Shown here piece by piece: positions 10,905-22,610 of a stretch of DNA of 64,000 bases. The stretch spans positions 1,584,235 to 1,648,234 of the forward strand of contig MNCI01010443.1 of the NCBI GenBank assembly GCA_015680685.1. Direction: 5' to 3'. The position numbers were made by a program, and so were the translations under genes. The notes below the pieces were generated by a model. That model was not told the DNA's origin. It saw nothing but the letters and a program-made list of their open reading frames with translations, and ran no database searches. Position 1 is the stretch's first letter, and every line of letters begins with the position of its first letter. Source of the DNA: Gnetum montanum (Eukaryota > Streptophyta > Gnetopsida > Gnetales > Gnetaceae).

Positions 10905-11224
10905 CTTTTGTTGTGAAATTATTCTGACTCAAATTTATACGGGAATTGTAAATTGAGATGAATGAAACGAGTTAACTCTTGTACTTGTACATCATTTCAT
11001 GTATAAAATTTTTTTTGTTGATTTTGAGTTTAATTGCAAACATGACACGACAATGTAAAATGTTTTGGTTTGTTTTTGTGGTTTAAGTGTAACGTGCGAA
11101 TGTAATTATAAGTCGGAGTATAATGATAAATGAAAGATAATCGCAAAAATTTTTATTGACAACATGGCAACGCAAGCATAAATTCAAACAGTGAGCCAGA
11201 ATTGGAGAGGAAAACAAAGTATAA
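10905..11224 (+). other. Putative 3' UTR of the A1 antisense gene
   Basis: AT-rich sequence follows the TAG stop, including TTGTAAATTGAGATGAATG and GTATAAAATTTTTTTTG, which are plausible plant polyadenylation surroundings but cannot be assigned exactly. A2 keeps a recognisable counterpart (39760-40103). Confidence 0.4.
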
Positions 11225-11470
11225 TTGGATGATCTAGTTTAAGGCCATTTTGGGCTAGATTCACACTAGTTTAAGGCCATTTCAGGCCATATGCGTAGTT
11301 TAAGGCCATTTCGGGCCCCAGCTTAAGCAAGGGACGTTTCAAATGACATGGGTGGATTTCTCGGTTGACCAACCATTTCTGATCATGGCTAGTTTTATGT
11401 CGTTGCGGACATGATAGTTTAACGTCATCCCAGACTAGTTGTAGTTTAACATCATTTCGGACCATGGAAT
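11225..11470 (-). repeat. TAAACT repeat array between protease and antisense gene
   Basis: Plus-strand units such as TAGTTTAAGGCCATTT and TAGTTTAACATCATTTCGG recur about six times. On the element strand they read AAATGGCCTTAAACTA. It is the counterpart of 39480-39740 in A2. Confidence 0.85.
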
Positions 11471-11478
11471 TTTTGTTA

Positions 11479-12913
11479 TTTATTGATTTAGTAATTTTTT
11501 GATTTTTCGCATTTTAACGTTGGGAGTAGAGTTAGCAGGTATGATTCTATATTGAGCGTCCCCTTCGCTGATCACGTTGAATGGTAATTCAGCACAAGGG
11601 ATGTCTAATGGAATTGTTTCCACGTTAGTGTTTTCTTGTGCTTCTGCATGTATCATGGTTTTTGTGTCAGTTGTGGTTTCTAGGTGAGGTTGCGTATGTA
11701 TAATGTCAGGCCTAGGTATTTCTGTTTTGGGTGGGTTTTCTTCTGTGTTTAAAGAGTTACCGCCTACCAGTTGTTGTTCATTTACGTCATGCTATCTAGG
11801 CTCTTCGAGCTTAACCTCTGAGCCTTGGTCTGTGTCTATGTACGATGAGATGATGGGTGTAACAACCTCCCCATGTATGATGATTTCACCACCTTCATAA
11901 GGCAGATGAATCTCTTGGTGTATAGGGGAAGAGACTGCTTTCAATTGGGCCAGCCAAGGCCTTCCTAATATCAGGTTGAATCCTGGCATCTCATTGATTA
12001 CTATGAAGTCGACGGATGTGGGGAATTGGTCCCCTGCTATGAAGTCTAAGGTCACGGTGCCTTTGACTATCACGCACGATCCGCTGAATGATTTCAAACA
12101 TGTAGTGGAGGTTGGTCTGATTAGTTCTGTAAGCCCTAGTTGTTTGAAGATGGGATATAGTACTACATTTTTGGTAGCTCCATCATCTACGTGGACCCTA
12201 TGTATCTTGAATTGGTTTACTATTATTGTTATAAACATAGGGGTTGTTGTTATCTCTCCCGTTTTTGCATCTAACTTGATGTTGTTATTATGGAAACTTA
12301 GTGGCTTGGAAGTTGACCCTTGAGGCGAATACATTACCACATGAATTGAAAGTTCATTTGGAGGCAAGTCCTCGCTCACTGGGATAGATGTTAACATGTG
12401 CACTAAAGCTTCACGATGGGTTTGTGATGCTAACACTAGGTCGTATAGGCTTAGTGAAGTGTTCCTTTGTTTGAGTGCTTGTGTGACCTGTGTTAGGGCT
12501 GTTGCTAGGTCTTTACTATTGGGCGCGTGTTTATCAGTAGTGACTTGGTCCATTGGGCCCAACAATTTTATCTCATGCATAGTCGATTTGTCATTTTGTT
12601 TCAGAATTTTTGATTCGGGCGTATCATGTTTTCTGAATGATTCCCCCTCGTGACCTGTATTTGGTTTATCATTAGGTTGTGTCATGGGCATCACATTTAA
12701 TGGAGTAGGTTTAGGAGGTCCTAAGGCTAGCCGTTGACGCTCCTTTTCCAAGCGTTCGCGTGTAAGCTTGTCCGCTAGGCATTCTCGCGTATGACACGGG
12801 GGCGCGGTTGGTTTTGAGGCCTTAGGTTGTTTTGGGATTCGTACTACGTATGGTGTAGGATGAGGTTGTATTTGGATGGTCACTTGTGGTTGGGTGCCAG
12901 ACTGGCTAGGCAC
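11479..12913 (-). pseudogene. pro: Element A1 protease region
   Basis: The main open segment (11792-12913) has a proline- and lysine-rich start with PYVVRIP, then an aspartic protease fold: active-site region VHVDDGATKNVV (about residue 240) and the C-terminal NLILGRPWLAQLKA (about residue 320). It processes the polyprotein. The frame stops at TAG after EEPR, then continues about 100 residues to LLNQ and a second stop near 11479. A2 has TAA at the same first place, so that stop is either natural or an old shared mutation of a glutamine codon. A possible 5' splice site (G|GTAAC at 11760) lies just beyond it. Confidence 0.85.
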
Positions 12914-13262
12914 CTTGATGACATAGGAGCTTGGTTTATTTTGTATCTGGGAAGTAGAGGGTTGGTGATCACTAGGACGTTCAGGGGTTCTAATGACGTA
13001 TGGGGTTGGCCTAGCAGGAGGTTGTACCTCTACTATTGCAACCGCAGGTGGTACTCAGACTATGTAAGGGGCAGGCCGAGTAGAAGGGGTTGGTGAGTTT
13101 ATGGTAGCAGCGATGGAAGGTACACGTACAACGTATGGTTTTTCGTGGGTCAGGGTGTTAGGAGTTGCCACGGAAGAGGGTACTCAGACAACATAAGGCT
13201 ACTGCGGTGAATATGATGACTGAGGCACCGATTATACAGTGGGCGGAATATGCACTACAAAT
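12830..13262 (-). repeat. PYVVRVP repeat linker between gag and protease (A1)
   Basis: The translated minus strand repeats a motif of the form (T/K)PYVVR(V/I)Pxx every 20-35 residues, with stops inside. About seven copies are visible. It joins the gag zinc knuckle to the protease and is conserved in A2 (37660-38140). Confidence 0.75.
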
Positions 13263-14092
13263 GGTTTATTAGGCATTTTTTGCTCATGGTCGGAATAGAG
13301 AGTGTTAATGCTAGGTGTTTCAGGTTTTTTATCGAGGTAGATTGTATTAATCATGTACGGCGCCTCTTTGGTTTTTAGAGGGTCTTTATACAGATCCATG
13401 GCCTGATTTTGTGGCTGGACCGGGTTGGCTTCGTCAAAAGTGATCTGACCTCCATCGATCATTCGTTGGATGTCTTGTTTCAGGATGAAACAATAATTCG
13501 TTCCATGCCCATTACGTTGGTGATAGTCACAGAAGCGATCCATTCTAAAACCTTTTGGTACTGGGGGTTCATCCGGCGTTGCTAAGCTTGGGTTCTGAAC
13601 CAGTTGACAGAATCGATCATGTCTTTGGATAGCAGTAGGGGATAACTGTTTGTGTTTCATTAACCCAGCCTTCAGGAGTGGGTCAAACAACTGCGATGGT
13701 TTCATAGGTAGTGGTGTGTATTGGGAGGGTTCTTTCCTCTCGAAGTTTCTTGTACGATTCGGTGTTGGGTTTTGTGATGAGGATGATTCTAGTGCGGTCG
13801 CAGGAGTGGGTTTAGTGTAATTAGTAGGGGCAATAGGCAGTTTTCTTTGTTGTCCCATGTTTGCATGTTGTGTTTCTGCCGACACTGCTATAGTTGTTTT
13901 AGCCTTGTCTTTATCTTTTTTACTGTGTTGATTCTTAAAGGCTAAATACGTAAGATCGTGGCTATTTTGGGCCGCCTCCTCTATGTTTTTAATCTGTACA
14001 AAGGCTTGATTGAGGTTGCACGCATTGAGATAATAGAACTTGGATTTGAAAAAGTCGTTGACAGACCCTTTTAGAATGGTGAGCAGATACAT
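13232..14092 (-). pseudogene. gag: Element A1 gag C-terminal part with zinc knuckle
   Basis: A 286-residue open segment starts with YLLTILKGSVNDFFKSKFYY, carries a basic and proline-rich middle, then CDYHQRNGHGTNYC (about residue 190) followed by LKQDIQRMIDGG. This spaced Cys-His-His-Cys motif is the nucleic-acid-binding knuckle typical of Tat gag. It ends in the PYVV-type linker. It is contiguous with the gag core at 14093, separated by one stop codon. The A2 equivalent is 36958-37550. Confidence 0.88.
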
Positions 14093-14512
14093 CTATGGGA
14101 TCGGCTCATGGAGCTCGTTGAGAGTAGCACTCCACCTTTGGATGAATTTTTCTACGGGTTCTAGAGGTTCTTGTTTGACCTGTATAAGACTGTCAAGTGT
14201 TGCTTCAGGTTTCAAGTTATACTTGAACCTGGTAACAAATTGATGTAATAACTCCTCTAGAGAAAATATCGAGTTTCTTGGCAAGGCCCGATACCAATCA
14301 AGTGCTCTCCCTGCGAGGGACATAGGGAACACTTGCAAAATGGCGTGTGGCCATGCCTGAAGTAATGCACATTCTAGTCTAAATGTTATAAGGTGAGCAT
14401 TGGGGTCTATCTCCCCATTATATTTAGTTAGCGTAGGAAATGATACACCTTTGGGTAAGGTTAGGGGTGGAACGGGAAAAGTTGATGGGGTCATCGTGGT
14501 AAAAGTTCACAA
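14093..14512 (-). pseudogene. gag: Element A1 gag core (retrotransposon gag family)
   Basis: This segment encodes the capsid-like core: LPTLTKYNGEIDPNAHLITF, then MSLAGRALDWYRALP, then LEELLHQFVTRFKYN and VEKFIQRWS. These are the classic landmarks of the plant retrotransposon gag domain. It overlaps a frameshift with the upstream N-terminal part near 14424-14494 and stops at a TAG before the C-terminal part. In A2 the same region is 36442-36840. Confidence 0.9.
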
Positions 14513-15663
14513 CCTTCAACTCTCTGTCAGTGGCCGTCTTGAGGCATTTGACCTCGTCAGCTAGTTCCTGCATTAGTTTTTTAGCATCAGCCCAGTCTTG
14601 AGTACTAGGTGAGATGGCAGTTTGGGGATGTTGTATGGTGTACATGTTAGATTGTTGGGTAGTGGGTTGGAAGGCGGACAATTGTGTAGTTGGAGGTTGT
14701 AGTTGTGGGCTATTTATAGTAGGTGGTATCAGAGGCGGCATATTGTGAGCAAGGGGTTGCTGTTGTTGTGGTTGTGTTTGGGGGATGTTGACCGGTGGAA
14801 TTGTGTGAGGTGGTATGTTGTGGTGAGGGGGTTGTTGTGGTTGAGCACCAATCGCTGCCCATTGCCTGGTCATGTTTTGTGTAGGAATCCCTTGAACTTG
14901 TTGAGTTACAGTGGTAAAAGGGGCTCCGTGAGTTTGGACTCGGGGAATATAATGGGCAGACGTAGATGCTGGTATCACATGCGGCATCCCGATCACACGG
15001 GGTGGGAAGGTCACTCCTACATTGTTTTGAGGGGGTTGCATTTGTAAGAACAGGGGTGCCGTGGCTGTGTGAGGAATTACTAGGGGAAGCGTGTTGACTT
15101 GAACATTGGTTGGTGGAGGAATGGGGATGAGAGCGACTGTGTCTTGTTGAGGCACATGCACTTGCATGATGTTCAATGGCTGGAGGGACGTAGTTTCTCC
15201 CGTGAATGGGTGAAACAACAGGTTTATATAAGTTTGTGGGCTAAGGGTGTGGTATGAGTCTTCATGCTCAGATTGAGCTGCGAACTCATCCTCCTCTTCC
15301 CGTTGAGGATTTACTACTGGCTGATCTAGAGACTGGCTCCTTTGCAGGAGGATTTTTATGATGAGCTCAGAGTAAGGCTCTGGAAGGGGGATGATATCCC
15401 TTGTAGAAAAGTTTGTATTGCCTCTTGACTTCCATTTCAGCTCGGTCCATGACTAGGCTGGCTTGTATTTTCATGGATATGAAGTTGTACTGGTCTTGAG
15501 TTATGATGTTAGATAATGGGTCCCTCCCTTGCAATCTAAGGGATCGGTGAGGCCCCACTGTGGGTTGTACCGTGGGTTGTTGGACCGCGGGCTGTTGAAC
15601 AGCCATGGTGCCTACGATGTCGGTGCCTTGGGTGGTTGTAGCGGTGGTGTTTACGGTGTTCAT
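14424..15663 (-). pseudogene. gag: Element A1 gag N-terminal region, Pro/Gln-rich
   Basis: Start chosen at 15663, where A2 also has ATG followed by AACAC (35274). The first 100 residues are Thr/Gln/Pro-rich and include ITQDQYNFISMKIQASL; a frameshift near 15367 separates this from the next open piece (14424-15218). That piece is a long Pro/Gln/Thr-rich region with many PPxxIPxxQPQQQQP stretches and ends in a short helical segment (WADAKKLMQELADEV). Such extended low-complexity N-terminal regions are compatible with large Tat gags. The functional meaning of the Pro/Gln tract is unknown. Confidence 0.8.
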
Positions 15664-15699
15664 GATGAACTATCGAGGATATGACATGGTGAAGGGATA

Positions 15700-16332
15700 T
15701 GCAACTGGTATACCTGGTGTGGCATAAACCTACGTTGGTGGCGTACAACGTATAAACTGGGTCTCAGCGTATAGGCTTCAACGACCAGCGTATAAGGGCA
15801 GCATATAGGTATACAGTGTATAGTAGTAGCGTAGAGAATCTATGGCATAAAGCATACAGTGTATATGCTACGCAACGTATACAGCGTCAGCGTACAGCGT
15901 AAACAGGGTTACGGCGTACAGAGCATAGCGTATACGGACGGTAGCGTAAACGAGTTTATGGTGTAGGGTGTTCAGCGTAAACTTAGAGGTAGCGTAGACA
16001 ACGTAGATGGAGTCTTGTGCGTAGAGTAGGAAAAGTCTACAGCGTAAAGTGTGCAGCGTCAGCGTATAGCGTAGACAGGGTCTACAACGTATAGCGAACA
16101 ACGTATATTCAACAGCGTAGATGCTGGGGAGTTTGCAGATAGAGTCAGCGTATGGTTAATAGCATAGATGCTGGGAATTTGTAGACAGAGTTGGCATAGA
16201 CGATGGGGTGTATGCAGACAATAAGTTTTAGATTGAGTAGCGTAGATGCTGGGAGGTTTGTAGACAGGGTCGGCGTATACTCGACAGGGTAGATGCTGGA
16301 AGTTCTGAAGCACAGTAAGTTTTAGGGAGTTT
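15700..16332 (-). repeat. Element A1 leader array after the primer-binding site
   Basis: Between the PBS and the gag start, words such as AGCGTAGATGCTGGGA, CAGCGTATA and GCGTAAAC recur throughout. It matches the A2 leader (34615-35185), which still shows 47-bp tandem units. This is the untranslated leader of the genomic RNA and could hold packaging or dimerisation structures; that is inference. Confidence 0.8.
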
Positions 16333-16334
16333 GG

Positions 16335-16351
16335 CCCTCCTTCTAGCGCCA
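16335..16351 (-). other. Element A1 primer-binding site
   Basis: On the minus strand TGGCGCTAGAAGGAGGG follows the LTR end TGTACA after the five bases GAAAT. It starts with TGG, as expected for pairing with the CCA end of a tRNA. A2 has the identical 17-mer at 34571-34587. I do not assign the tRNA. Confidence 0.85.
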
Positions 16352-16356
16352 ATTTC

Positions 16357-17583
16357 TGTACAGTCCAAAATCGTTGGTCTCCAGCTGGAAGGAAATAGAA
16401 ATCGGGGGATCATCGAACACACACAGAAGACTCTACCTTCGCTTGAGGGTAAGCTGGAATTAACGAAGGTAGAGTACCTTGAGTGGTATGCACACGGATC
16501 AGGCAAGGATTTCCCCAAACGTATACTGGGGTGCTATACGCTGGGTTATATGTAAACGGCGTTATAGGCGTAATGTAGAGCGTAAATAGCATAACTGATG
16601 TGAACGGAGCATAAACGTAAAAGAGCGTCAATAGTATACATGCAACAATTAATGCAAAACTGTAATAGATTTTGGGAAGAAAATGTAACAATGCTATTTC
16701 AAAATGAGAGTTATAATGCATCGGTCTAACACAGTTGTGGCTTTGACACAAGGTGGACGAGTAGCCCCGGTGGATGCAGGGATGACTGTGGGCTGGGTCA
16801 AATTGTAGGCACAGCGTAGAGGCTGTATGCTCAACGTATAGGGTTGAAGTCCAGCGTACAAGGCTCTCTGCTCTGGTTCTTAGTGTCTCTGTTTTCTCTG
16901 GTTTTCTCAAAATTGCCCCCTGACTTGGATCTAGTTAAAAATTGGGTTTTTATACAGGTTTTGACGTTAGACTCGGGTTGGGTGACACATGGCACGTTGA
17001 CCGGGTGTGAAAGAATAAAATTTACAAGTGTACAACATGATACATCTACTGGGCGTATACACTGTATCAGGTGGGTATAGACTCTAGGCGTATACACTGG
17101 GCGTATACGCTGTTCTTGGGAGTTGCTACCTTGTACCAAATCTTGTTTTGCAGTGCTGTCTCCATGCTGTCTTCGGGGATTGCTCGCCAGGCGTATACAT
17201 CAGTCATACCTACTGAGCGTACATGTGAGGCGTGTACACTAGGCATATATGCTAGACGTCTATGTTGGGCATATACGCTGGAGATGCAATCTGGGGCGTA
17301 TACGCTGGGTGTATACGCTGTGAACATCAGGCGTGTATGCTGGGCGTATACGCTAAGAATACATACTTTGTGTAAACTAAGTATTTCAAGCTCCGAAGTC
17401 GCCAGGTTTGATAGCAGATGTTGTCATGGTCGTCGATGGGTCCCAAGGAACTGCTCCTTGTTGAGTTCGACTCTGCTTGAAGCTGTTTGTGGGGTCCTCA
17501 AGCTTTAGTCATGCTGGGGAGCATCGTGACTTAGCTTGATTCCTTTTGGAAAAGTACTAGGCTCGAAATTTTGTGGTTTTTCA
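16357..17583 (-). repeat. Element A1 5' LTR
   Basis: Length 1,227 bp. In element orientation it runs from TGAAAAACCACAAAA (at 17583) to TGTACA (at 16357). It contains the GCGTATACGC-type palindrome cluster (about 17045-17360). It pairs with 199-1092 and with both A2 LTRs. Confidence 0.93.
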
Positions 17584-18132
17584 ACCATAACTCACCTCAC
17601 TGCCGAAGTCCATGTTCTTGATCCTATATCTTATTCTAATGTATTTGAATTCTTAGGTAGAGTCTTTTAGGTTTTGGTCCTTAACTTTCATCAACCACTA
17701 ATCACCTCTAGGACCCATAGACTTCTTAGGTTAAGGTTATGAAAGGGAAAACAAAGTATGTGCCTACTATGGGAAGGACCCACTTGCATATCTCTTGGTT
17801 GGATTCATTAAATACCTTATCCTTAGACATTCTTGCAATCAAAATCTTTCATACACCCATCTTCTACATCACACAATGTACTCCTTTACATATTTTATTT
17901 ATTAAACATGTTCTCCATCGAATTTTTTAATTTTTGAACATTCAAAGATCATCTTCAATGGTCTTATCATATTCTTGGCTTTTTTGAAATTCCATGAACC
18001 CAAATTCATTGAAATTTATTTTATATTTTTCGAGATATTCAAAATTCAAAATTTTTGGCTATGAGCCCTATCTACAGAGCAGACCTATATACGAGGCCCC
18101 ATTTATGGGGCCCCATCAACATAAGGGAAAAA
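17584..18132. other. Flank between element A1 and the B1 gene remnant
   Basis: AT-rich DNA without a recognisable gene. ACCAT at 17584-17588 would be the target duplication of A1. Since the sequence to the right belongs to element B1, A1 probably inserted inside B1, but the left half of B1 is not visible in the window. Confidence 0.5.
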
Positions 18133-18144
18133 TATTATAAATAG
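18133..18144 (+). promoter_or_regulatory. Possible TATA box before the B1 gene remnant
   Basis: ATTATAAATAGG lies about 20 bp before the first ATG of the degenerate gene at 18157. A TATA box so close to a B1 internal gene would suggest its own promoter. There is no second copy here to test conservation. Confidence 0.35.
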
Positions 18145-18156
18145 GCACAACCTTAC

Positions 18157-21100
18157 TTGGAAAAGTTTACATTCCAAACCCCAAAGGAGGTTTTTAATTT
18201 TTTCAGAGCCCAAAACCTTTCAAAGCCCATAACTTCCAAACCATTTATCCAGATCACTTCATTCTTTGACCCTACAGCTACTGAAGATAAGATCTTCGTC
18301 GTGGGGATCATAAATGTGCCATATTTTATAGAAAAGTTTTCACCATTTTTGTAACTCCTACAAAGGTTTAACTAAGAAATCAACTATTAAATATCAATTT
18401 ATAAGAGTTAAACCTTTCCAACAAGCTTTGGTGGGATTTACAATAAATAATTAATAAAATAATCAATTTTCCATGGTCTAACCTTATCCAAAGTGTAACT
18501 AACTAATGAGAGAAGGTATTGAAAAATTTAAAGTTACACATTATATCTACTAATCCATGAATGTGTTGTGACTGCAGATGACACCAAAATGAAAGCACAC
18601 ATAGGAAGCAAGACCATTTCAACCAAGTGATAAACAACCTAGAACAAGAAGGGGCCAAGAATAGGCCCAAGAAGAACCATTGGCAACCCATGCCATAGGT
18701 CCTCTTAGCGAAGAGGTAGAAGTGGAATCTATCAGATAGATTCCAAAACTACAAGTGGCAATAGAACTCTTCCATTGGGATGATGTGCTAGCACCATACG
18801 CAGATTTGGAAGTGACCTTGATAGAGGCTTTCCTAAATTAGATCAAATTAAGAGAGGTCCAAAGAATGATTCTCTAGGAGTTAAACTTTGATCCATTCCT
18901 GGAGCAAGCACCAAAAGAAGTGTAGGACTAGATAAAGACTTCTCTCATGTGGCTAATCATAACTTTCACTAAAGAGTGGTACATGGGAGAGACATTCCTA
19001 TTTTGGAACAATAGGTAGCCTGGGTCAATGGTGAAAATCAAGGACATCTCAATGTCCTACTTGGTGTAGGCCATTGTTGTAATGCTTGGGTTGCCTGAAA
19101 TAGGGGTAAGTCTTGCTAAGATTTTTAATGTAGGTGGATCCTAGCATCAAGAAAAAATGGGTTCAATAGTGCTATGGTGTCGACTACAAGGAGTTTGGCT
19201 CACTCACATTGACAAAGAGGATACACTATAAGACTGTGGCCTTTGACCTTAATCTCATGGTGAGGCCAAGCAAAATCACTACCTTCTCTACCCAAGCATG
19301 CACTACTTTGAGTAAGAGATTCCTCATCAACCTTCCACAGTTGATCTATCTAGAGATAGAGAAGTAGTTTAAAGAAAATGAACATGGAAGGAAGGCACTC
19401 CTCTTTCCATTCCTCATTAGAAAACTCTATCAAATGGGAGGAATAGCCTGTTACACCAATGATGTTGTCAAGAAATTTCTAGCAAAAATGATGAAAGATA
19501 AGACACTTGCAATGATTATCTTAGAAGAGAAGCAATAATCACCACCTCCATATGCCACTCGAACAACTATGCCAAACATCACTGCAACTACCCAATGATT
19601 GCATGAATATAGATAATGGCTCTTGAGTGAACAAGAGGAATGAGCATACATGAGTGGCAAGGACCCATCCATGTATAGACTAGTAATAAGTCACCTAAAT
19701 GAGGTGGCTCAGACAATCAATTTGATAGGTGGAGGTGGGTCCATTTTCTCAACCTAGAGAACATAGCTACTCACAAGGTTGAATTTGAGTACTAGATAGG
19801 TTATAGTATCTCTCATAGAACAATAGACGCTCCTAGAAATCTCTAAAAATGCTATGACCTTCTCAATGTTCTTGGAGAAGGGTGAATGAGCAACTATATT
19901 GGTGATGCAGCACCAAGGGAAGGAGAGTGCAGCAGAAGTGATTACTAACCATATTGCTGAAACTCTCAACACACCTTTGGAATCTACATTGGACATCACT
20001 ACACTCAAAGATGTGTAGACATCCGTAGGAACCACAAGCGGTAGAATAAACGCAAGATAGCAAGAAGATCTACTGGATTAACTAGTAGGGATTGGGCAAT
20101 TGCTTCCAAATGTCTTTGACTTTCAGGATAATATTATTGTAACCCATTTAGAGTTGCTTGAGACAAGGGGCAAGAACATCATATTGAAAGGAAAACTCAA
20201 AATAGCCAAGAAGCTAAATGAACACTTCACTAAGGAAGTTACCAAATTAAGAGCCTATATTGCTGACCCCACATTTCTCAACCCAACATTGACAAAAGAT
20301 AAAGCTATGGAACAACTTCACACTATACTAAAAGGGGTTGAGAGTGCAATGGAGATGATGGTATTCTATTGATCCTTGGTTGAAGCCACACATCACAAAA
20401 TTTAGAAGGCCTTGGATTAGACCCACTAGGAGAACATGTAGTTGATTGTAGAGAATCATTGCCTATGGAATGTTGATGAGCACAAGTAACAATTAATTGA
20501 TTTCATCCATCAACAATAAGAGCAACTAGCTAGAGAAAACATAGAACTGAGAAGATTGGTAGTAGAAAATAGAAATCTTTCCATGGAGGAGGTCTGTGCC
20601 CTTCACCAAAATATTGCAATCAAGGTAGCCGCCTGGAAATTGGAAGCTCTCAAATTTGAGAAAGTCAAAGATCATTATAGAGAGCAGGTTGATCTACAAA
20701 AGTAAGTAATAAAAAACACATCAAATTAGCTAAGGCAAAAGCAAATGAAGTCCTCCAACAACTCTAGTAAGGGAAAGAATTGTGTTAACCCATCACTGAT
20801 GGGATAGATGCTTAAAACAAGGTAGAAATTTGCATGAAGTAGTTGCAAATTGAGGAGATGATGGAATACATGGAGCTCACCAATCTCCATTAGTCAAATA
20901 TAACCATGTTGACTATCAGACAACCTTGGTCAAAACTCAAGAAATAGGTGCCCAGTTCGTACTTGTTGTACAAGGTCAAGTTCAAGCATCACAAAGACAC
21001 CAAGCAGAAGCTTGTGGTGGAAAACACTAAACTCAAAGTTCTCAAGGCATGATTCACTAATCAATGATCAACTGTCAAGAACCTAGCCAAGAGGATGAAT

Positions 21101-21430
21101 GACTACCAGGAGCTGTAGAACCTAGTCAGGGTGTTTGATATCGAATGCAAATAGTTCAGTACTTGGTTTATTAATGTGAAGGAGATGTTCCCTATAATGC
21201 CCTATCCATTGGATATCCCCATTCTAGCCCACATTAGTAATGCCACGTGGACTGTGAATGATGCCTAGAGTAAGGAGAAGAAGATGAAGGCATTGCTGAA
21301 TGCTTTTCACCATTCATCGAAAGTTGCAACTACAACAGGATAGCCACAATTACCTCAACTACCGCATGTGCCTGAAGCTGGTGAAGGTCCTTTAGAACCT
21401 TCAGAGCCTCCACCACTTGGGACTATCTGA
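18157..21430 (+). pseudogene. Degenerate spliced-looking gene inside element B1, transposon-associated type with coiled coil
   Basis: Coding character is clear on the plus strand but broken by many TAG and TGA codons, mostly where CAG or CGA is expected. Pieces: 18157-18354 (FIQITSFFDPT), a candidate acceptor GACTGCAG at 18580, then ELFHWDDVL...EWYMGETFLFW and VVMLGLPEIG with a donor GGTAAGT near 19105, then EFGSLTLTKRIHYKTVAFDL and FLINLPQLIYLEIE up to 19760. From 20100 a helical, coiled-coil-rich segment (AREN IELRRLVVEN) follows, and it ends in a proline-rich tail (LEPSEPPPLGTI) at 21430. The general plan resembles the A1/A2 antisense gene: an IxGxxI...LGLP-type domain, then coiled coil. 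Function unknown. It lies in sense with the B1 LTR. Confidence 0.55.
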
Positions 21431-21647
21431 TGTTCTTCACTGTCTTCACAGCACTAGAAGATGTGCTATCCAATTTTGTGTAGTCACATCACAATGTTCA
21501 ATTTTGTGTCATGAACATCACAATTTTTGTAATTTTTTTATTCGTACACTCAGGCAATTAGTTTTTTCAATTTAGTTTATTTTTTCAAGAGTCAGTCAAT
21601 AGTCCCATAACTTTCCAATTCTATAAGGGAAATCAAGGATGAGTTTT

Positions 21648-21665
21648 CATTCAGTTATGGGGGTA
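21648..21665 (+). other. Element B1 polypurine tract
   Basis: TTCAGTTATGGGGGTA ends directly before the LTR start TGATGAAC. B2 and B3 have the same tract on the minus strand (CAGTCATGGGGGTA at 23884-23897 and 59532-59545). Confidence 0.75.
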
Positions 21666-22610
21666 TGATGAACATCAAAATGTCACGTGGATAAGCCCCC
21701 TTTAACATGGCCTCAACGATAGGGTCTTGTTTATGTGGTGTTGCCTCATTGATGGGGATACATCAACGTAGTGTTTGCTACATCTACATGGTCCTGTTAA
21801 TGCAGTACTATAGCAAATTCTATAAATATGACCTCCCAGCCATGTTTATGCATCAATTAAGTCATAGTGGTAGCATAGCTTTTGCAATTTGTTTATTTAG
21901 AAGTTAGAATATTTCTCTAAGTTCCTATAGTAGGAGTTAGAAAGTGTATGGATCTTTATTGAAGTACTATTGTACTTGAACCACACCAATGTGTATAACA
22001 ATAAAGATGAGCCTTTTGATTAAACCTTGTAGTACTTAGAATAAATTAATGATTTATTTATGCATTCATTATTCTCATTAAATATGCAATAAATTAAGGT
22101 AAATTAAACCTTAAGCAATTAGTTAATTAATTAAGCTAAATAAATTAAATACGTAAGTACAATCGCTTCAAGCGTAAACATGTATTCACTTGCTAATCCC
22201 AACAACGTTATTGCTTGGTGCACCCAACATTATAGTGCTTGGTAACCTAGTAGTGGATACATGGGTTCAAGATGTGTACGAAAAGTGGGACCGAGTGCTT
22301 CTGTTAGGACTAGTTAGAGATTAGTTAGTTAGTTAAACTAAATTAGTGGTTAAATTACTTCATCTCTCTACTTTAAGCACCAAAGAACATAAAACACAAA
22401 ATAATAAAAATCATATGTCTCAATTACACTTAACCATATCATGTGCATCATAAGTGTAATTGGGAAGACAACGAATGACCTTAAGGCAATGTTCACTTCC
22501 TAGAAGACTAGTGTACCAGAAACTAGAGAGTCTATCGAATTCAACCAGATCACGTGTGGACGCTTTATGATTTGTATGGTTGGGTGTAGGGGCACCTCAA
22601 CCACTCATTA
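21666..22610 (+). repeat. Element B1 3' LTR
   Basis: Length 945 bp, from TGATGAACATC to ACTCATTA. The ends match the B2 and B3 LTRs on the opposite strand (TGATGAAC... and ...GGGGTACCTCACCGCTCATCA). The interior has diverged and contains the shared words GCTTGGTAACC and ATTAATTAACTA. The matching 5' LTR is not in the window. Five bases after it read GAAAG. Confidence 0.8.

Larger units (their letters stand above)
199..17583 (-). mobile_element. Element A1: Tat-lineage Ty3/gypsy retrotransposon, 3' LTR truncated
   Basis: On the minus strand the order is 5' LTR (16357-17583), primer-binding site, leader repeats, gag, protease, an opposite-strand gene (6530-10904), RT, RNase H, a second RNase H, integrase, polypurine tract and 3' LTR (199-1092). 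The second, archaeal-type RNase H and the gag motif CxxHxxxGHxTxxC are hallmarks of the Tat lineage. Antisense extra ORFs are known in that lineage. The element is colinear with A2 over its full length. The base after the 5' LTR is followed by ACCAT (17584-17588); the matching duplication is missing on the left because the 3' LTR is cut short. All sense genes carry stops or frameshifts, so it is not autonomous now. Confidence 0.93.
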
